Source of the DNA: Arcuatula senhousia
Lineage: Eukaryota > Mollusca > Bivalvia > Mytilida > Mytilidae
Assembly (NCBI GenBank): GCA_963971305.1
Contig: OZ020317.1
Coordinates: forward strand, 15,146,001 to 15,210,000
Length of the DNA stretch: 64,000 nucleotides
Direction: 5' to 3'
The position numbers were made by a program, and so were the translations under genes. Shown piece by piece: positions 12,354 through 27,400 of the stretch. Within the stretch, counting starts at the first letter, position 1, and every line of letters begins with the position of its first letter. The notes below the pieces were generated by a model, which ran no database searches, was not told the origin of the DNA, and worked only from the letters and a program-made list of their open reading frames with translations.

Positions 12354-12402
12354 ATGGCATCAGACAGTATTACAAATGGGGAGAATGTCAAAACTCGGGA
12401 TG
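12354..12402 (+). CDS. CDK14: CDK14-like exon 1 (start codon, residues 1-16)
   Basis: ATG GCA TCA begins [16 protein letters not shown] and the exon ends G|GTAAGT in phase 1. The leftover G joins GC at 24932 to make a glycine codon, so the join to exon 2 is in frame and the total closes to an integral length. It is assigned by splice and phase compatibility, not by protein similarity, because N-termini of this family vary. An alternative upstream first exon is possible. Confidence 0.7.
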
Positions 12403-15400
12403 GTAAGTATCAAAACAAAAAGAAAAAAAGATCAATCGCGATGACTCACATTTACAACCCTTTTATTAAATTTTCGACTTGCATTGTAAGGCCTTTAGAC
12501 TGTTAGAAAGAGAAAGTTGTGTTTGATTTGAAATGAAAGTTAAATGCAATATAACAAAGAATGACATTAATTAAAATTTTATTATTTATTAGGCCAAAAA
12601 AAAATTATATGCAAATTAATATTTTATTATTAGGCCAAAAAAAATTTATATGCATGTACAAATATACATGTATGTCTGTTTCCTGCTACCCTACCTACCC
12701 CATAATTTTTTAAAGTTCTTGTTGGCATTTTGGGACAAGCACCGTTAAAGTTGACACTGCTTCCCCTATTGACTCAATTTAAAATAATTTTGTAAAAAAT
12801 AATTTCCTACCTACCTACCCTAATTTTCAAGAGTAGGAAGCAGGAAACAAACATATATTTTGTTTTGGCCTTAAGGATGTTCGAGGGTGACTTTGAAAGT
12901 GATGAGGTTTTGAAATTGATGCCTTAAATCATAAGGGTATAATTTATAATACAAATTAAGCTAAAAATTTTGATAGGTTACCGTACTCGTTTTAAAGATA
13001 ATAAGAGTTCAAAATTTGGCGGGAAAAGGTTTTCTCTGGTTTTATTATAGCTTTAACATAAGCATTATTTAGCTGTTTAAACCTGTGAAATAGTGATTAG
13101 AATTTAAAATAAATTTGTAAAACAGATATTTATGGTGTAATGAAGACATTACACAAAAGACAAGTAGGGGTTACCATGCAAAAATGTTTGCCTTATTTTA
13201 ATGGAAAACACCTGAGGATTCCGAAAAAAATGTCAAAAATCTCCAAATCTGACCTTCCAACATCCTTAAATAATTTATGAAGAATTGGTTTCAAGCAGGT
13301 GGCTCATTGTGGCTAAAGCCCTTTTAAGAAACCATTTTCTGGACGTGGGGACCTGATTTTGCACTACAGGTTTAGGACTTCTAGGTAGGCACAACTATTG
13401 ACCAGTTGAGAACCAGTTGAAATTAACCAAAAATTGTCAACTTGTTAAGGTTCATCACAGGACAGTTTGAAATTTTTTGAAGAAATTCTAATAGTATATG
13501 TATAGATCAAATGGCATATTATGAGGTTAAATAAAGTATACACTACAGTCAGTGACTTTTTTTACATGCCCACTTGCCCACCGTGGACGTGGGCAGAAGG
13601 TGGACAGTGGTGGGCATCAAATTAAAACAGACATATAGAATTTACCAGAAAGATAAGACCATTGTTCTGAACATTTTTATAAAATAAACATATTCTTCAA
13701 TAATCTACAAAAAGTTTGAAGTGGATAACTTCATTTAGTTTTCCACAATTTGAAAATTAAAATTTGTAAAAACTTTGTGGACAGTGACCTCTTGCCCACC
13801 GTGGACAAGTGGGAAGGTAAAAAAAGTCACTGACTGTAGTGTAGTAGGACCGAGATATGGATACACCTTATTATATCCAAACATTAATTTTGTTGAACAG
13901 TCAGAGATCCCACTTAAACAAGTAAACAGAATTTTACTTCTTTAAGTAAACACAAATTTACTTGTTTAAGTAAAGTATTTTTCTCTGAGCAAAAATTTAC
14001 CTATACAAGTAAATTTGAAAAACTTTGAGCTCATTTTACTTGTTACACAATATTTTTTACAATCAAACAGATAATTTTCTTTAAATGTTTACATCATCTG
14101 CTCTATGGTCCATAAGAAATTTCTGATGCGCATGGTTGTCTTCATGGTGCGCACGGCCTTAGAAAATTGCCCTCTTGGGACAATAAATGTTGATTATTTC
14201 TCAATTAACTGAAGATAACAGATAATCTCAGTCTGGTAAAGGTTGCTGATACTATTAGCCATATAAATAATCATGAATGAAAGTAAATTGCATGACTAGA
14301 TAAAGATAATTAAGAAAAGAATGATTTTCTATCATTTTACTTGTACAAGTAAATTAATGAAAGTCAAAAAAAGGGAGACAATTTTAACTCTTAAAAGTTT
14401 ACCTATAGAAGTTAAATTCTGTTTACTTGTACAAGTGGGATCTCTGACTGTTGAAGATAGCACAGTTTTGTCGGTACAGTTTTTATGCGTTCAAATTGTA
14501 TTTTGAATAAGAACAAAATATCCCTATTGTACCTCGAGCTCTCAACAGACATGTTGCCGTTGGTGAACACCTCAGTAGAATTATAATTAAAAGCCCCTTG
14601 ATTTTTTAGTCCACGTGTAAGGGTGATAATGAAATAAACCTTAAATCGGCTTAGCCCTAAAAACAGAGAAAAAGCAGAACTTAAAAATAATGGACTTTTT
14701 CTTAAAAATATTAATAAAAATAGAAGACACATTAATATATCTTGGTCCTGCTATGGTTTATTTTTGAATTTAATATACAGTCTTTGTTGTACACATACTA
14801 AAAATCCATCTAGATTGAATGATATGCATCTTATTTAGACCATGGGCCAATTGCAGAACCGTGAGCAGTGCCAAATGGCCTTGTTGAAGGCTGCTTGCAG
14901 TTGTCCATTGTGTTTTTTCTAAATTGCCGTTTAATTGTGGGCTGTGTCGCGTACACTTATTCCACATCTCTTTATTTTCTATATTAAGCGATTTTGAGGT
15001 AAACATACATAATACACATGAACCTGAAAACATTTAACATCCAGCTTTAAACAACTAAAACTTAGGTTTACATACATGACATACAATGTATAACATAGAT
15101 CAGTTGAACATCTCAAATTTGAGATTTCCTGATATCTGTCTCAACGCAAATAAAGGATTTGAGGAAATCTCAAATTTGAGATGTTGAAACTGGGGCCTGT
15201 ACATGTTTATTTTAATTTATAGGTCAATGCATCTAATTATTCGTCCCAAACCAGCTTATTCGAATCAGGGAGGGGAAATTAAGCCAAAAACAGATAGGGT
15301 TAAACTGATGTTTTCCTAAGCTAGAGTTTTAACAATTTTGAAATTTAAACGAATAATTAATGTGCTTAGTCATACTGTACATTTTGTTAGTAACGTGACT

Positions 15401-18400
15401 TCAGGTCGTTTTGCACCTTTCCCATTTGCACAAGGTAATGAAGGTTGTCCCAAGTTGTTGTGTCTCGAATAATCAGTTCTTTTGACAATTTTGGGGGGAA
15501 TAAAAACCAAGCCCCCCAACCTCTTATGTTTAATTTATCAGATAAGTTGCTATTTGTTCTAATTAAACAATCATGGATTTAATAAACTAATTAAAATCAA
15601 TTACACGAGATGATTAGAAACCATTGAGGGATAGATTATTAAACTTTTCATCATTTTTATTTTGTATTTGCTGAACAACTGTTTAATGCTTTGGTGTATA
15701 TTACACAACATCTTAAGCAAACTTTGACTTTGTTTTTTGAAATGAATACATGTTGTACAGACTTTCATTTTTAATTATGAACAGTTTATTGGGGTTTTCA
15801 CATGGTACCCCCTCATGTCGCTTTATAAAGCTTTTTGAGATTGATTTCCCCTGCCACAAAAAAACGTGTTATGTAATGTATATTTCATTTATCATGTTTA
15901 TATTCCATAAATCTTGCAAAATACTTAAATTATCAGTTTTACAACTGAAAACTGAAAAAAATACAATTTAAGGTAAACAAATGAAAAACGCAACATGAAA
16001 AACTTATATCAGTTACTGTTAAAAGATTTGTACAAAACATCCAACTGGGTAAAAATTCCTTCATACATGTACATGCATGTATTTTATAAAAGGATAATAA
16101 GTGAATAAAAATTAATGAAAATGAGACCATAACACACAGGTTGACTGAAATTAATTTTTATGAGCTTTATGGCCATTTTGGAGTTTTATTGTATATACAT
16201 GTACATGTACATGTATCCTCGACAGCAGTATTGTGAACATTGTACCTGTACTTATAATTAGATGCAGTGTTTGCCTTTAAAAGGTAACCTGAAGCCCATG
16301 GGTTACTAATGTACATGTAGGACTACATGTATGTAGGCTATCGAGCATGTACATTTATAATGCTAACACAGAGTAAAAAACAACCTGTAAACTGAAGCTT
16401 AATAGAGGCCACTTCTGACCTGCTTTGGTTAAAAACAACCTTTGTTTGAAAATTCTTTGACTTGATATATGAGAATCTTACCAAAAAATACACAGGATCC
16501 TAATGATTCCTTTCATGAATGTTTAAAAAGTGACCCTGCAACCAGAGAAAGGTTACCTCAACCAAAGCCTCATGTACACTGCAGTATAGAGATAAAATGT
16601 TTTAATTCCAATTAAGGGCACTCTGCAGCATACAGAGAATTCAGTAGGCATATATTATTCAGATCATACTTACAAGCATACAAATGCCTACAATTTAAAA
16701 TTGACTTTAGGTAAGTTGCTCAAATTAAAATTGTCTATTGGAACGACCCAAGATACAATATGTATGTGAATTCTTTGCAACTCAGTTTTCTCCCTTTAAG
16801 TCCATATCATGTATGAAGGAATTGCAGTACATTGTTGTATCTTGAAATTTCTTAGACATTCTTGAGGGAACCTTACAAACCAAAAATGATCATAAAATTA
16901 TACCCCTTGAGCTCACAAATATTAAGTACCACTTTTTATAAGAACCATGCAAAGAGCGATTCATGGATGGAAAGCCTACACCAATTTATTTTTGATGTGT
17001 TACTCCTATTAGCATCCTGCTTTGATTTTTTTGGTGCTCTTTTTTTAAACTAGCCCTGGTCCTGAGAGAAAAAAATATATAGAATGCGGTGGAAAAATGT
17101 AACTTGTAAGAAAGGGAGATAACTCTTAAAATTGTCAATAATTTCAATAGAAACCATTGTAATAAAATGGCAAGATTTCTCCCAGGACCAAGCAGTTATG
17201 AGCAAATTGTTATTTTTTTCTTATTCTATATACTTTGAACTATCTTTCGTTAAAAATAAACCACTGTAGCCTTTTTATCAATGAATCACTTTTCTTCAAT
17301 TTTGCATGATTCTTAGATGGAAGTACTTAAAATTCATGTAATGCATGTAATTTTATATAAAGGTTATCATCATTGCACATGTAGGACAGATTCTATAGAA
17401 TGTTTTTTTTTTCTTTTCATGCAAAATTTGATGATTTAACCTCTTTAGAGAAAAGATATGTGTTCATCTGGGACTCTAGTGCAATTTATGCACAAAACAA
17501 CAATATATTGAAGTGATGACATTTTGATTCAGGAAAAAAATTCCTACTTCAGATTATTGGCCAACAGCCATTAGGTCATACTATTTTTGTCTCATAGAAA
17601 ACATATTGTCTTTTTTTCAAAGTTGTACTTATGGCTTGGCAAGTTGCTATATTTATGTTGTACTAACTGTTTGACGGTTGGAGTGACCTGTATCCTCTGA
17701 TCTTCATCCTCACCATTCATGGCACAAATCTTCCACACAAGGACCCCCCTGCCTCATGTCTCTAATGAAAATCAAAGGGTCATTTCACTAGAAATGTTAG
17801 ATTTTTAGACATTAATTACAAGTTCTTGGCTACAGTTAACATGGTTAAGTAAGGACTTGATTTTGATATTGACTTTCAATACACAAGGGTTGTAAATGAA
17901 GACTTCCTACATGATGAAAAATACATTGATTTTTTCCTCATTGGTCAATAAGAGTTTCAATATTTTAGGTAATGAAAGATTTTTGCAACGAGACATTATA
18001 GATACAGCATAGATGTAAATGAGGAAGAAAAGCATTGAAAAGGAAATATGTCTTTAGATGTGAAATATATGTACATGTACATGAGATACATGTAATGTAC
18101 ACGGATTATATACATGTATGTCTGTTAAGGTTACTAAACCTTTTTTTTAGCTCACCTGGACCGAAGGTCCATGTGAGCTATTACCATCACTTGGCGTCCG
18201 TCGTCGTCGTCTGTCGTCGTCGTCGTCTGTTAACAATTTTTCAAAAATCTTCTCCTCTGAAACTACTGAACAGAATTTAATGAAACTTGGTATGAATGAT
18301 CCTTAGGGTGTCCTGCACCAAACTTGTGTTTCAATTTTTGATCCGTCAAAAAAGATGGCCACCGTTACTAAAAATAGACCAGGGGGGTCAGACTACTGTT

Positions 18401-21400
18401 TTTGGCTTATAAATCAAAAAGTATAAGAGATAGAGGAAATCTGAGGCCACGCTACTGATTCAGCATCAAAAGCTCTACAAAAGTCTCCATTTGGTCAAAG
18501 TTGTCAGATGACCCCTTATAGGGGTTACGGCCCCTTAAAGGTGAAAAATAGCATTTTTTCATGTTTTTGGCCTACAGAATGAAAACATTGCAGATAGAGA
18601 TTAGCTGTTGCTTGCTAAAATGTTCAGCTCATTTAACTCTACAAAAGTCTTCATAGGGTCGAAGTTGTCAGATGAGCCCTTATAGGGGTTACGGCCCCTT
18701 AAAGGTGAAAAATAGCCATTTTTTATGTTTTTGGCCTACAGAATGAAAACTATTGCAGATAGAGATAAGCTGTTGCTTGCATAAATGTTTAGCGCATTTA
18801 GCTCTACAAAATTCTCCATAAGGTCGAAGTTGTCAGATGATCCCTTATAGGGGTTACGACCCCTGAAAAATAGCGATTTTTGATGTTTTTGTCCTACAGA
18901 ATGAAAACAATTGCAGATAGAGATTAGCTGTTGCTTGCTTAAATGTTCAGCTCATTTAGCTCTACAAAATTCTCCATAGGGTCGAAGTTGTCAGATGACC
19001 CCTTATAGGGGTTACGTCCCCTGAAAAATAAAGATTTTTCATGTTTTTGGCCTACAGAATGAAAACTATTGCAGATAGAGATTAGCTGTTGCTTGCTTAA
19101 ATGTTCAGCTCATTGAGCTCTACAAAATTCTCCATAGGGTCGAAGTTGTCAGATGACCCCTTATAGGGGTTATGGCCCCTGAAAAAAGTGATTTTTCATG
19201 TTTTTGGCCTACAGAATGAAAACTTTTGCAGATAGAGATAAGCTGTTGCTTGCTTAAATGTTCAGCTCATTTAGCTCTACAAAAGTCTCCATAGGGTCGA
19301 AGTTGTCAGATGACTCCTTATAGGGGTTATGGCCCCTTATAGGTGAAAAATGGTGTTTTTGGCCTATAGAATGAAAACTATTGCAGGTAGAGAAAAGCTG
19401 TTGCTTGCTTAAATGTTCAGCTCATTTAGCTCTACAAAAGTATAGGGTCAACATCAAGACCAGGTGAGCGATTTAGGCTCCTGGGAGCCTCTTGTCTTGT
19501 CTACCTTAGAAGAAGGGAGGGGGATCCTTTTGACTGGTTTGATTTACAGGAAATCGTTGAAGTGTTACATTTTTCCTTGCCTACCTTTGAAGGAGGAGGG
19601 GGAACCTTTTGTCTAAAAGAAATTGGTTGGATTTATAGGATATCATTGAAGCCGGGCCGACCCCCCCCCCAGTATTTTTGGCAGTCAGTACCCTCTTACA
19701 TTTCTGGATTTCCATTTCTAAGAAACTACCAAGTAATTCATTAGCACTTAAAAGCTCTTAAGGTAAAAAGTATCTTTAAATATATTTGTTAATTATCTAT
19801 CATTTCACAATCTGCATGAAGATTTATTGTCAACAGCAATATTTAGAATAACAGATTACTTCGTCTTATTTTATCCTAATTGTTCTTTTAATTTATCGTT
19901 CCTTCTCTTTAGTTGTTGTCTAACTCTTCTTGTTCCTTGAGGGCTCCTCGGTTTTTAAAGTAAAAAGTTGTCTATGGCAGATCCAGAAATTTTCAAATGG
20001 GAGGGTAAATCTTTCTGGACCTCTTGTTTCATACACTTGTTAAACAAATTTTCCTGTCAAACGGGAGGGTGCCTGCCCTTTACGCTGGTCCTAAACCCGC
20101 CTGCCTGCCCTTTACGCTGGTCCTAAACCCGCCTTTGGATATTAATTTTATGTTATGTACAGTTGTATGTGATTAGGTTTGTGAGTTACCTACTCAAGGT
20201 CGATGGTTTCCTCCGGGTACTCTGGTTTCCTCTACCATTAAACACTGACCGCCCTACATGGCCCAGGGTGCGTCGAAAAAGTGTGTTAAACACCAACACA
20301 CACACACATGTACAGTTGTACATGTTTAAAGTAGCATATTTTTAAAAGGAATTTTTTTCTCTACTTTATGGTTTGATGACCCTTGATGGTTTCATATTTT
20401 TAATAAAAGGGTGAACAACATAAAGGTTATAAATAATTTAAAGTGTGTCCTGGGCATTTGTTACTGATATCATTGCTTGTGACAGGCTTTGGACAAAAGG
20501 AGTGTGTGTGTGTGGGGGACACCTTGCCAAGCAGGGGCATATCCAGAAAGTTTTGAAAGGAGGGGTTCCACATACTGGGTTCTGTGGGCCAAAAGGGGTG
20601 GGGGGGGGTTCCAGACCAATTTTGCTGAAAATCTACACAAAAAATTAAAAAATTTCGGAGGAAAAGGGGGGGGGGGGGGTTCTGACCCCAAAACCCCCCC
20701 TCTGGATTCGCCACTGCCAAGAAGAAAAATAATCTGAAATTTTTCCCAATTTGGTAAGTTTCAATGCATTCCCAGAGTGATTAGTTATTTTATTTTTGCC
20801 AAAGATGGCTGCAATTGCGCCTGATTGCACTAATGCCCTCCCCCTATTCCAAGGGCCTTGGATATTTTAGTAATTTTCAAGGTCCAGACCTTGGTCTTTC
20901 ACAAATTTGACTCTTCAACTCCAAGGTCAATTTGTTGTTTCACCCAATTTCTTTGAAATGATTGTACATGTACCAAGTATGAGGACCATTCCTTCAGAAG
21001 AAGATTTGCAAATTGCTCGCCCTTGTAAAAAATTTCTGGATCTGCCTACTGGTTTATATTACTTTTATTTCCTTACACCATTATAAAGGCTATCAATGCT
21101 GTAAAAACAAAGGTCAAAGTGATATTTAACCTTACAATACTACTATAATTACAAAATGTAACATATAGATGACATTGAAATGATTGGGGCGAATGAACAT
21201 CAGTATTAGTAGTCAAATTTCATCAGTTTCATTCATATTATGATCACTTGTTATCTGATTACCTTTGAATATAATATTACTAGATACAAATTCCTAGTTC
21301 AACTGTACCAAACATGTACTGTAAACGTAGCAATTTTTGTGGTGTACTAATTTTTGCTATATACGCTGTCAACGAAAATTTGCAAAAATTTGTATTATAT

Positions 21401-24400
21401 GTAAATTGTAATATGAAATCAGATAATCAAATCAAATCAAATCAAATTTATTGTCATATAAACATCTAGACAGAGTTTGTGACAAAAAACAAATAATATA
21501 ACAAAACAACAGTAGAAATACATAATTAACGTATAATACATGATATTTTACGTGAACAATGCAATATAGGCTTTGCAAGTATTTTATTAAGAGTCCCCTG
21601 TCCTCAATACTAATGATTGTTTTAAATAGGAACTTATAACATAAACTTGTTTATAGCTATTTGGATTAAGAAGTATTTTTAATTTTTGGTTGTCATTATA
21701 TTGTTCATATTGCTCAGTATTTTCAAAAAATTCTTCGATTAATTTTTTTCGCAAGGACTCGTTTGTCTTGCAATGTAGCAGAAAATGAGCTTCGTCCTCT
21801 ACCACATTGCAAGAAACACATAATCTTTGCTCTCTAGGGACTTTTAAGTATCTACCCTTTTCTATAGCTAAATTATGGTCGCACATTCTGATTTTTGTGA
21901 GGACCCTTCGATAATGAAAACTGTAAAAATTACTAGGTACCCGAAAAATAGACGTTTTGATGCCCCATGTTTAAAAATAGGGGGCATATAATTTTTAGGT
22001 CTGTTGGTCTGTCTGCCCCAAATTGTGGTAGGATGGGACAGTATATTCTTTATGTTCTTGTTAGAATTGGATTAAATGTTCATGGTATGTTGAATTCCAC
22101 GAACCAACATAAATTTTTAAAAACCTCTACAGGGAAAAGCTAGCATAGAAGATGATGAGATGTCAAATGAGTGTAATTCATTACAACCTACAAACAAACA
22201 AACAAAACAAAATATTTTATTGTCAATCAAAGACACCCATTAAGGCAGAATTATATTAACATTAATTTCATATTAACCTACATAAATTTGTACATGTACA
22301 TATAAACAGCAATTAAAGAAACAACCAACAGCCTTCAATTGTGACCATTAATGTGGTTGTGCAATTGGCTTCAGATTAGAAATATTATGAGTATAATGAT
22401 TCAAAATCAATTTTAAAAATGAAAAAAGAAAGACCCCCTACTTTAGAAAGTACAAATTACTGAGATAACCAGTATAAACATAAGCTTTTATTCCTGGCTA
22501 AGTAGAGGCACATATAAAATGTGACAGGGTTTAACTAGTTTGTGGCCCAACCTTTATCAAGTCAGGCACATATTACATTTTGTAACTCTCTTCATGAATC
22601 TGACAAAAACTTTATGCTTAATTAAAAAATTTTCTTTTTTGAAAGTTTCAAGCTGCATGCTGTGGGTGTCTTGGGGATAATTCAAAGTTCTCCTGGTAAT
22701 TGCATCACTGCCAATGGTTTTCCAAGCTACTGGTTTTAAATAATAGAGAAATAGTTTACAGGAACATTATGTAAAATTAATGAGAAAGGGAGATAATTAG
22801 ATTACCAACACATGCCAAATTCTTTCAGACATTTTGACAGTTATATTTACAGAATCTTTAATTATATAAACACATTGGAAACATTACTTTAAATATTTAC
22901 AAGGTTTTTTTTCCTATTATTGATACCATTTGCTATGGGGTAGGTTTCTAATAGTATTTGTTTTTCAATTTTGCTTAATATATTTTTGATTAGCATCTTC
23001 ATATTTAATTGCTTTTTCTTTCTGACATTGTAAAATTACATACAAACTTTAAGGCTCGCTTCCTTGCGTTTTACAGTTTGAAATTGGTTAGGAACTGTAG
23101 GAAATATGAGGTCTTTGAAGATTTTTTGCCCTCCGGATCTACCACGGACAATTATAGTATAGCTTTAGTGTATTGTCACTTTGTATCGTTAGGTTTCTCT
23201 TCAGCATGTTCAGTTGTTGTGTCAATATTGTTAATGGTCTATGCATGAGGCCTGTGAATCCAGACTGATATACTTTCAAAAGGGTTGTGTCTGTTTGGGT
23301 CCAGATATTATGATTGATAAAAGGGGGGTTCCAGATCAGTTTTGCTAATAAAACGACACAAAATTAACAAAAGTTTTGAAGGAATAGGGGAGTCCACCAC
23401 TGCTATGTATATGACCTTGCTATTTTAAGTGATCTCTTTTAGTGTTTTCGCCTGGGTGGATCAAGAAATGTTTGTAAGGAGAGATTCTCAGGACAAAATG
23501 GGATTTAATTTTGCTGAAAATCTGCACTAGAATTGCAAACATTTCTTAGAAAGGGGGGGTCTGTATCCATCACAGGTTTGGCTTGAATATCCTTTTAAAA
23601 ATAGGCTATTGGTTACTACAGCTAAAAAAAAAAGGTTTTTGCATGCTTTAATGTTGATGTTGCATTAGTTTTATTTTTTATTTTTAACATTTGTTTTTTG
23701 TTTATTAGACAACAATCAATCAATCAATAATAGTAGCAAATAGTTTCCTCCATAAAAATACTACACACAACGTAAATGCTTCATTCTCCAGGGAGCCTCT
23801 TGTTTCTTTCCTCAGATTCATTACCAATTAATAATTAAATGTTAGTAAATGTCAAGAGGTCAATACTGTATTGTTCATATACACATTGATTGATACATAT
23901 ATTTTTTATGCCCCATCTACAAAGGGGACATATATAGTGTTTGGGTCTGTTTTTACCATCTGTCCAAATGTATACGTAGCAGGATGGGGCATTATGTTTT
24001 TTTGACATACTCTTGATATCACTACATGTTTATATATTCTTACAATAGATTTTATTAATTATTTAATACGTTTAATAACACCAGGTTTATAACCATTTAG
24101 GTTTCCATAAACCAATATCTAAAAAAAAAAAATGATGTATGGATTTCTGCTGGTTGAATTGTGGTTGAATTACCATGATTATGATAGTACAAGTGTATTT
24201 CAAATACAGTTATTACCCTAGATGGTTTGTTCTGGTTGAATTGTGGTTGAATTATAGTAATACAAGTGTGCATGTATTTCAAATCCAGAGCTTTTAATCC
24301 AGAAGCTCCTTTGCCCAAAGAAATGAAGGACAAAGGTCATCGAAGGGTGTGTCCCGAGTGTTTATTTTTATTGGGAAAGAAATTGCACGGTCAGATAGGG

Positions 24401-27400
24401 TGTTATCTGTCATAATTATATCAGTATTAACAGGATACATAGGAACAGCAATTAACAGGATACACTAAAACAGCATAGACATTAGGAGTTACATGAAAAA
24501 TCTCACAAGCGAGTGACACTACCATTTGACCCTACGGTAACCAATGAAGCAATGGATGGTTATAATTAAATGTCACTTGATGTCATCTACATGTATGATA
24601 TCAAAATCAAGATTTCTATATGGGTATATGATATTCTGCAGAATGATCCTATGGCAGTAATTGTACAACAAATTAAGAGTCACTGGTTAATCCAAAAATG
24701 TTTTAAAGTGGGGGGTTTATGCTTCTGAGACTGAAAAGGTTGAATGGGTTTCCAGGTCATTTTTTTTTATCGTTATGAAAATAACAATTCATGTGTTTCC
24801 TATGAAAGGGAGGTTTTCAACTTCAGGAAGCCCCCATCCCCTCTCTGGTGTAGCCACTCATATAATATTTCAGTTTTAGCTGGTTTTGAGTTCATGTTCA
24901 TATTTTATACATTTAAATATTTATTTTTCAGGCAAAAAGCAAATAAGTAAGATAAAGAGGCTAAAGAAGAGACTCTCTGCAAGTTTTGGAAGACTTTGTA
25001 AGTTTTATAAAATGAAAATATATTTTGCTAGACCCCTTGCTACCACAGAGACATCCATGTGTTTAGGTAAATGACAACATGTACAAGCCTATAATAAAAA
25101 AAAAAACAAGGATGCATTATTTTTGGAAAACAACCTTAATTGTTCATAATCTCCACATTTTATAAACACGCCTGGGAAACTCAAAAGTCGCAACCAAAAT
25201 TCCAGGACCCAGAATTTTGTGATTTACATTTAATGTAAAAAAATGAGAAATCGAAGAATGTCACTCCATGTATATTTATTGAATAATTGTAAATAAAGCA
25301 AAAACAGTTTATTTTGTTCAATTGATAACGTTTAGTTACATTTTTCCTTAAACCCAGACTTGTCCTGGTTAATAGAATCGCCTTAACAATATAAAAACGA
25401 TTTCTGGCTTAAAATACAGGCTTACCTATTATTTTTGGTATATTTAAGATCTGTGACAAATTTCACATGGAGTGACATTCTCTGATTCTTGCAAAAAGTG
25501 TTTTTTCATATAGTATCAATAAACTTCCGGGTAACAATATTTGGTTGCGACTTGCGAGTTTCCCAGGCGTGATAAATCCACAGTGTATCTATACTACTGA
25601 AATAATGAGACTCATTTTGTTAGCTGGATTGCTGTTTCAACAACAAATATGGTATGTGAGCTTTATACATGTGTATCAGAAGTATACCATTGTTTAGTTT
25701 AAATTTTCATCAGCACAGACACATTTGTTTGCTAGTTTTGCTAATTCCTGTGGATTCATTTATTTTCGTGGGTACCAATTTTCGTGGATTGATGAAAATT
25801 GACAGATTTTTTTGCTGAAATGTCGAGAAGCAGACTGGATCTAAACATGCTAAATTTAGATGCAACTAGTTTGCAAAAAAAAAATATAATATAGCAAACT
25901 CTGAAAATAACAAAACAGTAGGGCAATATGAATTTTTTAACATTTTTCTGTGGAAGTCTTCCCAATGTTGACACTTTATACTCAAATTCAGAACAGTGGT
26001 ACCTTTTTCAATTGAATTTAAATGACACCAACAGGTTTGCCAATTACAGTACACCAAGAGATATACCGTGACTGAACACCGTGATAGTGGTACACCACTC
26101 TCAGAGACATAACAAATATCTTTTTTGTGGTTAACGATTTTTAAAGAATTCATTTTACATTTGGAGGGAATAGTTATACAGAACAATTTCCAAAAAGAAT
26201 TTTAAGACAATCTTGTTTGATATAAAAGTTATGGGCTATGTCTCTAAGAGTGGTGTACCACTATCACGGTGTTCAGTCACGGTATGTCTCTTGGTGTACT
26301 GTAGGTGTCTTTAGAGAAGAAAGAGGTTTGATATTAGGTCAGTGAAGTTGGTGAGCCATGAAGCACCTGTTGTTAGTATTAAATCATGAAGCATATCAAT
26401 TCAGGTAGAAATTTAAATGGATCTCACCTGTCCAATAATTGCTGATCAAATGGTCTGTTTGGTCCATTTAAATTTCTACCTGAATATGAGTTACATGTAT
26501 ACTTCAACAAGTGTTTCATGGCTGACCAACTTCACTGACCTAATAATAAACCTCTTTCTTCTCTTAAGACACCTAATTGTCAAACCTGTTGGTGTCATTT
26601 AAATTCAATTGATAAAGGTACCACTATTCTGAATTTGAGAATAAAGTACAACTGTGTTTTTTTTCAGACTTTGTTATTATTTATAAGTATAACACTTTTT
26701 ATATTTATAGCTCTGACTAAAGAAGAAACCATACAAGAAAGCTGTCAAGAGGTTTGTGAGAACTATTTTTGTTAGTCAATGTTATGGAAAGGGGTAGTTT
26801 CCTAATTCAAGGCCATTCCATATCAGTGGCGGATCCAGAAATTCCGAAAAGAGGGGGCCTGCTTTGGTCACGCATCACTGATTTCCTATATATTCAACCA
26901 ATTTTTTTTGTCAAAAGGGGGGGGAGGGCCCCCCAGGGCCCCCCTAGATCCCCCTATGCATATCCCAGCAGTCATAAACAATAAAGATCTGAGTATAAAA
27001 AGCATCATTTAATAATCCATGATTCAGAAATAGTACAGAACTACATATATAACAGACATCACAGTCAAAATCTCATGAACAACTCCCTGAAAAACATCAA
27101 TGTGATATCACAGACAGTGAAAGATCATGACGTTAAAATGCAGAACATTACAATACGGGAAATAAGGTAATGTCAAACAGCGTAAAAGGCTATGTCAAAT
27201 CTATATAAAAAAATATATAAAAAAACTAAGTTCACAACAGTCATGATCAATTTGTCATGTGGACATGTTAACAGTAGACAAAGGTGTACACATATATAGA
27301 TTCAAGTAGAGGAAAAACAAATTAAGAACAATTTCCCATTAATTAAGGTAAAAACAAAACTACTAAACTGGTTGTCCAGAAAGAAAAGACAAAACAAGGC

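Noticed and set aside
20427..20737. Proline/glycine-rich ORFs on both strands
   Set aside because: Produced by G runs in a dispersed repeat; opposite frames are equally open.
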